From: Flavobacteriales bacterium
Lineage (GTDB): Bacteria; Bacteroidota; Bacteroidia; Flavobacteriales_F; PHOS-HE28
DNA: 38,077 nt
Direction of reading: 5' to 3'
NCBI GenBank assembly: GCA_016787995.1
Contig: JAEUTB010000149.1
Location: 1 to 38,077 of the forward strand
Part shown: piece by piece, positions 32,946-38,077 of the stretch
Position numbering within the stretch: the first letter of the stretch is position 1
How the letters are laid out: each line of letters begins with the position of its first letter
Program-made: the position numbers and the translations under genes
Notes under the pieces: model-generated
Database searches by the model: none
The model's input: only the letters and a program-made list of their open reading frames with translations
Told to the model about the DNA's origin: nothing

Positions 32946-34416
32946 GTTGCAAACGTATCTGGAAGCTGTACCCCTTCATGAGTGGAGCATCCGGTGAAGT
33001 GAAGGCCCTGAGCGGTGCGTAAAAGACCGGTTCTGCGTAGAGGGCCAGGTGCTCGGTGAGCGCGTAGCCCAGGCTAACGCCGATCTGTGTGCTCATTCGT
33101 GGGCGGAAGCGATCATCCACGCGCCGATCGGTCAGATCAATGATGCGCAGTCCTGCGTCGTTGACCTCGTTCACCAACGTGTTGCCCTCTCGCTGTGTGG
33201 GTATGTACGCCACCAAGCCCCCGAGCAGGCCGTATCGGAACCGCCGCAGATCACCGTGCCAGGCCACCGTCAAGGGGATCTGGATGGCGCCGTACCGGTT
33301 TCGGGCATCCGTGCGGCGCACTTCCGTTGGACGTGTGGTCATCAAAGTGTCGATGTTCCAGGTGTAGACCAGGTCTTCGGTGTTGTTGTACACCGTGGCG
33401 GTCCATGTGGTATCCACTTCGGTGAAGAGGGCCTCGGACACTTCTTCGTGCGTGAACGTGCTCCGTATGAGCTCAAGACCGGCCCCGGCGGAAATACTCC
33501 ACCCGCTGCGCCAGCTGCGTCCGAGCTGCGCACCCCACTGGGTGGAGCCCCTCCACCGTTCAGCGGTGTTCAACGGTTCGGCATGCTGGCCGCGCCAAGT
33601 TCCCGTGCTCTGCCCCATTCCTGCGTAGAGACCAAGCCACCACTGACCGTTCGCTAACACATACGGCGCAGGCCGGCGCGCCAGAACGGGTGTTCCTGTT
33701 GTTGGCGCTGGAAGCACAGTGTACAAGAGGCTCAAGGCCACCGCATCTTCATCGGGGAGTCGTTGATCTTCGAGGTCTGCGGGAGTCGAACGCAGGTGTC
33801 TTGCACCGTCCACTTCGGACGTTGAAGGGCGCTGCTCTCGTGTACCTCCCCACATCGTACTATGCCCTCCGGAGCTCTGGACCGTGACCGAAGTCTCCGC
33901 GGCCGAAGAGCTGTTGCGCTTCGCATTCGTTTCGCGGACATCGTCGGGTTCTTGGCCACGCTCCGATAGGGTCTTGCTGTTGCTGATCAGTCCCTGTGCG
34001 GCAGCTTGAGGTTCGAAGGCCTCCGGCGTTGTTCGTGGATCCGTGCGGCTCGACTCAACAGAGGCGACCGCATATTGCTTTCCGCTGCTGTCCTCGGGGA
34101 TAGGCGCTTCCGACACTTCCTGCAGTCTGCTGGAGGAGCTGGAGATCTCGCTAATGGGCGACACGTTTCGTTCCGTGAGGTACGTCTTCGTTCTCTGCTC
34201 ATTCCCGGTGTGCGGCAGGAATAGCTGACTTGCGCTGGACACAGCGAGCACTGCACCCACTAGGAGCACAGACCATGAGCGCCATGTGCTGCCCGCGGCC
34301 GTACCGGCATCCCAGCCCAGTTGTCGGGCAAGGGCATCGCGCACGGCACCCGGTGGTGCGGCCTCTGCGTCGTACAACGCTTTGAAGCGTTCGTCAATGG
34401 GATGTTCTTCCCGCAT
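32920..34416 (-). CDS. putative trans-envelope transducer: cytoplasmic anti-sigma-like segment, one membrane helix, outer-membrane barrel
   Basis: This 498-residue protein follows the ECF sigma gene with a 23-bp overlap. Residues 1-45 are soluble and charged (MREEHPIDERFKALYDAEAA), residues about 46-67 form one hydrophobic helix (WSVLLVGAVLAVSSASQLFL), and 67-240 are a long Ser/Thr/Glu-rich low-complexity linker. From about 250 to the end come alternating amphipathic strands (WWLGLYAGMGQSTGTW, GAQLGRSWRSGWSISAGAGLEL, YGAIQIPLTVAWHG, SFQIRLQHEF) typical of small outer-membrane barrels. The position suggests an anti-sigma factor with a built-in sensor barrel. No zinc-finger motif is visible, so the anti-sigma role is inference. 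ATG 34416 is preferred over frame extensions that read antisense of the sigma gene. Confidence 0.8.
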   Translation of the reverse strand: MREEHPIDERFKALYDAEAAPPGAVRDALARQLGWDAGTAAGSTWRSWSVLLVGAVLAVSSASQLFLPHTGNEQRTKTYLTERNVSPISEISSSSSRLQEVSEAPIPEDSSGKQYAVASVESSRTDPRTTPEAFEPQAAAQGLISNSKTLSERGQEPDDVRETNAKRNSSSAAETSVTVQSSGGHSTMWGGTREQRPSTSEVDGARHLRSTPADLEDQRLPDEDAVALSLLYTVLPAPTTGTPVLARRPAPYVLANGQWWLGLYAGMGQSTGTWRGQHAEPLNTAERWRGSTQWGAQLGRSWRSGWSISAGAGLELIRSTFTHEEVSEALFTEVDTTWTATVYNNTEDLVYTWNIDTLMTTRPTEVRRTDARNRYGAIQIPLTVAWHGDLRRFRYGLLGGLVAYIPTQREGNTLVNEVNDAGLRIIDLTDRRVDDRFRPRMSTQIGVSLGYALTEHLALYAEPVFYAPLRAFTSPDAPLMKGYSFQIRLQHEFGRSPR

Positions 34417-34957
34417 GATGCAAGACTTCTTTTCGTTCGATCCGGGCCTGCAGATAACTACGGGCCTTTGAAAGTTGGCTGCGCGAGGTGCTTTCGCCAC
34501 AGCCCAGCATGGCGGCGATCTCGGCATGGTCAAAGCCTTCGATCGCGTACAGATTGAAAACATGCCGGTACCCATCGGGTAGTTCGGCGATGAGTTTCAT
34601 GAGTTCTTGTTCTCCCAGGTTGTCGATGGCGAGGGATTCCACGGGCGATTCGGGTAGGTTCTCCATGCCGAAGCGCTCTTGCTGGAAGGACTTCTTCCGG
34701 TATTGGTTGATGGCTGTGTGTACCATGATCCGTCGGATCCAACCTTCCAACGAGCCCTCCATCCGGAACGCAGGCAACTTCTCAAAGACCCGGATGAAGC
34801 CCTCCTGCATCAGGTCCTGTGCCTCCAGCTGGTGCCGGGCATAGCGCAGACACACGGCGTACATACGCCGTGCGTACCGCGTGTACAGGGTCTCCTGACA
34901 ACGGCGGTCCCCACCCAGGCAACCCTGGACGAGCTCTCGTTCGTTCGGTTCGCGCAA
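34394..34957 (-). CDS. ECF-family RNA polymerase sigma factor
   Basis: This 187-residue sigma-70 factor of the extracytoplasmic-function type has region 2 (QETLYTRYARRMYAVCLRYA...AQDLMQEGFIRVFEKLPAF) and region 4 (GYRHVFNLYAIEGFDHAEIAAMLGCGESTSRSQLSKARSYL). No ATG fits the N-terminus. The TTG at 34957 gives REPNERELVQGCLGGDRRCQ, which matches the usual Bacteroidota ECF opening, so I use it. A minus-strand box TACCTTGC at 35027-35034 could be its -7 element. The barrel protein gene overlaps its end by 23 bp, and the PKD gene overlaps that in turn. The CAAACG block (35086) lies between it and ssb. Confidence 0.92.
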   Translation of the reverse strand: MREPNERELVQGCLGGDRRCQETLYTRYARRMYAVCLRYARHQLEAQDLMQEGFIRVFEKLPAFRMEGSLEGWIRRIMVHTAINQYRKKSFQQERFGMENLPESPVESLAIDNLGEQELMKLIAELPDGYRHVFNLYAIEGFDHAEIAAMLGCGESTSRSQLSKARSYLQARIERKEVLHHAGRTSH

Positions 34958-35085
34958 ACCGGAAAGGCCTTTCCGTGAACAAGACAGGGTTCCGGGTCGG
35001 AACGCTGCCTGCCCGGAGGGCCACCTGCAAGGTACAGCAACCGGCTCTGTAAGAAGGAGTTCACTATCCGACCAGGCCACTGACA

Positions 35086-35120
35086 ACAAACGACAGCATC
35101 CGTTGGACAAACGCCTATAA
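35086..35120. promoter_or_regulatory. upstream block shared by both ssb genes, copy 2
   Basis: ACAAACGACAGC (35086-35097), ten bases, then CAAACGCCTATAA (35108-35120). The first half is identical to copy 1 (31302) and the second matches at 11 of 13 positions. The block is 116 bp before the second ssb ATG and about 130 bp before the divergent sigma gene. A separate -7-like box AACGTTTG for ssb is at 35166-35173. Confidence 0.55.
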
Positions 35121-35236
35121 CCGCATACAAGTGGTTATCAGCCGACTAAGGCTACCCCGTCGCTGAACGTTTGCATCGTCGTTCGGCAACAGCACCGGCG
35201 GCGGAAACGAAAAGTCACACTAAACACACAAGTCCC

Positions 35237-35587
35237 ATGAACACGCTGAAGAACAAAGTGCACCTGATCGGCAACCTCGGTTTCGACCCCGAAGTGCGGG
35301 AGATCGCAAAAGGGCGCAAGGTGGCCCGCATCTCCGTGGCCACGAACGATAGCTACCGCAATGCCAGCGGAGAACGCGTCACCGATACCCAGTGGCATAC
35401 CGTGGTGGCTTGGGGTACCACGGCCGAAGCGGTGGAGCGTATGCTTCGCAAAGGATCGCCCGTGGCCCTCGAAGGCCGCCTGGTGCACCGCAGCTACGAG
35501 ACCAAGGAAGGCATGAAGCGCTACATCACCGAAGTGGTCATGAACGATTTCCAACTCCTGCAGCCCAAACAAGAAGCGGCCGCCTGA
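35237..35587 (+). CDS. ssb: small single-stranded DNA-binding protein (paralogue 2)
   Basis: This 116-residue OB-fold SSB is related to the one at 31410. It has LKNKVHLIGNLGFDPEVRE, ISVATNDSYR, TQWHTVVAWGTTAE, GSPVALEGRLVHRSYE and ITEVVMNDFQLLQ, then a short Gln/Lys/Ala tail without an acidic tip. ATG 35237 is chosen because it matches paralogue 1's start (MNTxxKNKV) and the upstream codons are noncoding. It has its own terminator and a divergent sigma gene upstream, so it is monocistronic. Such short SSBs may work in natural transformation or recombination rather than at the replication fork, but this is inferred from the missing tip. Confidence 0.94.
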   Translation: MNTLKNKVHLIGNLGFDPEVREIAKGRKVARISVATNDSYRNASGERVTDTQWHTVVAWGTTAEAVERMLRKGSPVALEGRLVHRSYETKEGMKRYITEVVMNDFQLLQPKQEAAA

Positions 35588-35606
35588 GCGGAGCGCCCCC
35601 TGAATG

Positions 35607-35645
35607 AGAAGCGGTCCCGATCTTCGGGGCCGCTTCTGCTTTTCC
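35607..35645 (+). terminator. intrinsic terminator after the second ssb
   Basis: AGAAGCGGTCCCG (35607-35619) pairs with CGGGGCCGCTTCT (35625-35637), a 13-bp stem with one G-T wobble and a five-base loop, then GCTTTTCC. It ends 8 bp before the DUF748 start codon. Confidence 0.78.
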
Positions 35646-35653
35646 AGCCCACC

Positions 35654-37930
35654 ATGTCCGGGACCACCACAAAACCTCGCCGCAAGAAACGTTGGCTGAT
35701 CGCACTGGTCGGCTTCCTCATCACCGTGCTTCTGGTGGTGGCGCTGTTGCTTCCTTACATCCTCAAGCGTTATATCGAAACGAACAGCGAGGCTTGGATC
35801 GACCGGAAGGTCACCATCGACCGGATCATCCTGAACCCCTTCACCTTCCGCTACGCCATCATCGGGGTCACCTGCTACGAGCCGAAGAGCGAGGAGGTCT
35901 TCGTGTCGTGGAAGAGCATCAGCGTCCGCAGCGATCTCTGGGCCGGTTTCCTAGAGAACAATTGGCGCTTCACCGGCCTGCGGATCGAGGCGCCGTATTT
36001 CCACATCGTGCAGAACGGCGATCGCTTCAACTTCAGTGATCTGCTCGAGCTTGGAGAGGACGATACGGCCGCGCCCGATCCTGCTGCGCCCGTGCGATTC
36101 AGCATGGAGGACATCGTGCTGAACGACGGCCGCCTCGATTACAAGAGCGATGTGCTCGCCGCTCCCGTTGGACTCAAGAACCTCATGGCCACGAGTACCA
36201 TCATCTCTTCGGAGAACGCGCGGATGGACTTCGCCCTGGGCTTCGACCTGACCGAAGGTGGCCGATTGGATGGGGGCTTCATGCTGGATACCGAAAAGTC
36301 GCTCTATGGTATCGCTGCGGAGCTGAAGGCCTTCGCCATGCCCCAGCTGTTGCCCTATCTGCAGGACTTCTTCGCATGCCAAGAACTGAACGGTGCGATG
36401 GATCTGAAATTGAACCTGCTTGACAGTTATGCCGATAGTACGAGCCTGAGGCTCAGCGCCGGCCTTGACCTGCACGATGTCGTGCTCGTCGATCCGTACA
36501 GCGACAAGCTCTTCAGCTTGAAGAACGCCACAGCACGGCTGGATACCCTCGTGGCCAAGGACCAGCGCGTGGACATGGGCGAAGTGGTGCTGGATGGTGC
36601 GGACCTCAAGTTCGTGATGCTCGCCGATGGCACGGACAACTGGACGCGGTTGTTGAAATTGGATAGCACGACAGTCGCAGGCGATAGCAGCACTGCGCAA
36701 CTGCAGGCGAGCGAGAGCAACGTATTCGTGCTACTGGCCGACTACATCAGCTACCTCGGCGAACAGATCGTGGCGAGCGACTACACGGCCAAGAAACTCG
36801 CGCTCAGCAATAGTGCCGTGCAGTTCGAGGATAACACACCCGCGCAGCCGTTCCGATATACGATCTCGGCCATCAATGTGAGCGCGAATCGGATCACCAG
36901 TGAGCAGGAGGCTGGGAAAGTCATGGCCAGCGCGCTGCTGCAAGAGACCGGCAAGCTGAAGGGCGATGCCGTTTTCGATCCGAAGAACATCCGCAACGTG
37001 ACCGTGGACCTGACGGTGGATGAACTCGCGCTGAACCACCTGGATGCCTACGGCCGCTGGTACGCGGCGCATCCGTTGGAAGATGGTCTGTTGCGATACG
37101 TCACCAAGACCGTGGTTCAGGATGGCAAGATCGACTCGCAGAACCACCTGCGCGTGGACAAGATGAAGGTGGGGAAGAAGGTGGACGATCATGACCCCGA
37201 GATCTTCGTGTTGCCACTACGCCTGGCAGTGGGGCTACTGAAGGACGTGAATGGTGTGATCGACTTGGATGTGCCAGTGAAAGGAGACTTGAAGGACCCC
37301 GAATTCAAAGCGTGGCCAATCGTGTGGCAAGTGTTGAAGAACCTGATCGTGAAGGCCGCCGCTGCGCCCGGTCGTTTGCTGATGCGCGCCTTCGAGGGTG
37401 CCGATGAGAGCGATCTGGAGCGCGTGCGGTTCGAATTCCTGCAACCCGGTCCCTCGAAACCGCAGGAGCAGACGTTGAAGCAACTGGTCTCCGCGCTGAA
37501 AGCGAAACCGGAACTCACCGTGGATCTTGTGCCTATCGTGGACGCGACAGCTGAGGCGAGGGAGGTTGCGGTCTTCCACGCGAAGAAGGCATTCCTCTTT
37601 CCGGACAAGCCGGACATCATTGGCGCGGATAGCACACGCATCGCGGAACTGAGCGCCCGGGACTCGGCCTTCGCCGCGTATGTAGAAGGGCGAACGGCGT
37701 CCCTGGCGGGCAAGTCGCTGCACGACCGCAGCCTGGCGCTACTCGGCGCCGCTGAAGCCGAACGCATCGCCGGCGCGATCGAATACGCGCGGCGTGAAAG
37801 CACCATGCAGTTCCTGCTGGCGCAAGGCATCACACCTGCCCGGGTGCGCTACCGGGATGGAACAGCCGAAGAACTGGCGGGGCAGCGGGGTGTGCCAGGG
37901 TATAGGTTCATGTATGATGTGGGGGAGTAG
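35654..37930 (+). CDS. DUF748 / AsmA-like envelope protein
   Basis: This 758-residue protein is anchored by one N-terminal membrane helix (about 15-37, WLIALVGFLITVLLVVALLLPYIL) after a Lys/Arg-rich start. The rest should lie in the periplasm. The opening IDRIILNPFTFRYAIIGVTCYEP, and later VLPLRLAVGLLKDVNGVIDLDVPVKGDLKDPEF, are DUF748 signatures. This family is related to the AsmA/TamB group of long beta-taco bridge proteins proposed to move lipids between membranes. The C-terminal 130 residues are a helical, charged domain (PKQEQTLKQLV, AEAREVAVFHAKKAF). It follows the ssb terminator by 8 bp and precedes tRNA-Asn; no operon partner is visible. Confidence 0.9.
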   Translation: MSGTTTKPRRKKRWLIALVGFLITVLLVVALLLPYILKRYIETNSEAWIDRKVTIDRIILNPFTFRYAIIGVTCYEPKSEEVFVSWKSISVRSDLWAGFLENNWRFTGLRIEAPYFHIVQNGDRFNFSDLLELGEDDTAAPDPAAPVRFSMEDIVLNDGRLDYKSDVLAAPVGLKNLMATSTIISSENARMDFALGFDLTEGGRLDGGFMLDTEKSLYGIAAELKAFAMPQLLPYLQDFFACQELNGAMDLKLNLLDSYADSTSLRLSAGLDLHDVVLVDPYSDKLFSLKNATARLDTLVAKDQRVDMGEVVLDGADLKFVMLADGTDNWTRLLKLDSTTVAGDSSTAQLQASESNVFVLLADYISYLGEQIVASDYTAKKLALSNSAVQFEDNTPAQPFRYTISAINVSANRITSEQEAGKVMASALLQETGKLKGDAVFDPKNIRNVTVDLTVDELALNHLDAYGRWYAAHPLEDGLLRYVTKTVVQDGKIDSQNHLRVDKMKVGKKVDDHDPEIFVLPLRLAVGLLKDVNGVIDLDVPVKGDLKDPEFKAWPIVWQVLKNLIVKAAAAPGRLLMRAFEGADESDLERVRFEFLQPGPSKPQEQTLKQLVSALKAKPELTVDLVPIVDATAEAREVAVFHAKKAFLFPDKPDIIGADSTRIAELSARDSAFAAYVEGRTASLAGKSLHDRSLALLGAAEAERIAGAIEYARRESTMQFLLAQGITPARVRYRDGTAEELAGQRGVPGYRFMYDVGE

Positions 37931-37938
37931 AGCGGTCA

Positions 37939-37970
37939 TTTGGCAGTTATCCACGATCATCCTACTTTTG
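37939..37970 (+). promoter_or_regulatory. promoter of tRNA-Asn
   Basis: A -33 TTTG (37939-37942) and an exact -7 box TACTTTTG (37963-37970) are 20 bp apart, the best full match to the Bacteroidota consensus in the window. The spacer contains TTATCCACG (37947-37955), one base from a DnaA box. Transcription would start about 14 bp before the tRNA. Confidence 0.7.
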
Positions 37971-37991
37971 CCGTCCCTTAACGGGGAACCT

Positions 37992-38065
37992 TCCCTGGTA
38001 GCTCAGCTGGTTAGAGCACATGACTGTTAATCATGGGGTCGCTGGTTCAAGTCCAGCCCGGGGAG
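37992..38065 (+). tRNA. tRNA-Asn (anticodon GTT)
   Basis: The full cloverleaf can be folded: acceptor TCCCTGG/CCGGGGA, D-arm GCTC...GAGC, anticodon stem CATGA/TCATG around loop CTGTTAA (anticodon GTT), five-base variable loop, and T-arm GCTGG-TTCAAGT-CCAGC with discriminator G. CCA is not encoded, as GCG follows. The window ends shortly after, so a further tRNA downstream cannot be excluded. Confidence 0.97.
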
Positions 38066-38077
38066 CGAAAGCCTCAG

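Overview
The window looks like a GC-rich member of the Bacteroidota, probably Flavobacteriales-like. The signs are: upstream regions that repeatedly carry the phylum's -7 box TAnnTTTG, sometimes with a -33 TTG/TTTG about 20 bp upstream; secreted proteins ending in type-IX-secretion-like sorting domains; a YbeY of the HGxxHxxxxKD type; a LytTR response regulator beside a multi-PAS kinase; and YwqK/MORN_2 repeat and DUF748 proteins. Shine-Dalgarno sequences are inconspicuous. Most of the window is ordinary chromosome. No prophage, insertion sequence or CRISPR array was seen.

Layout. 1-8119: tail of an unknown gene, an RsbW-like ATPase, ybeY, two secreted proteins and an M3 peptidase lipoprotein, then mnmG. 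8120-9012: a gene-poor stretch of about 0.9 kb. Three identical palindromes GTTCCACGTGGAAC (parS-like) lie at 6224, 7721 and 8480, before, inside and after mnmG. 9013-13870: ALDH7-type dehydrogenase, a TlpA-like lipoprotein, and the rpiB-M28 peptidase pair. 14304-20148: MORN-repeat protein, six-PAS histidine kinase, LytTR regulator and an unknown ORF. 20180-25496: housekeeping genes rnr, prs, rplY, pth and ferritin. 25506-30257: a second M28 peptidase, then a YfiR-TPR-SpoIIE signalling operon. 30366-35587: tandem Usp, a small SSB, a three-gene ECF sigma / beta-barrel transducer / PKD operon, and a second small SSB. 35654-38065: a DUF748 envelope protein and tRNA-Asn.

The two most notable signals are regulatory or architectural. 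The parS-like cluster around mnmG suggests that this segment lies in the origin-proximal centromere domain. The two ssb genes, each divergent from another gene, share an upstream block (31302-31335 and 35086-35120) built on a CAAACG direct repeat. One of them is divergent from the ECF sigma operon, whose second gene appears to join a cytoplasmic anti-sigma-like segment, one inner-membrane helix, a long periplasmic linker and an outer-membrane barrel in a single chain. All calls come from reading the sequence only; no database search was possible.
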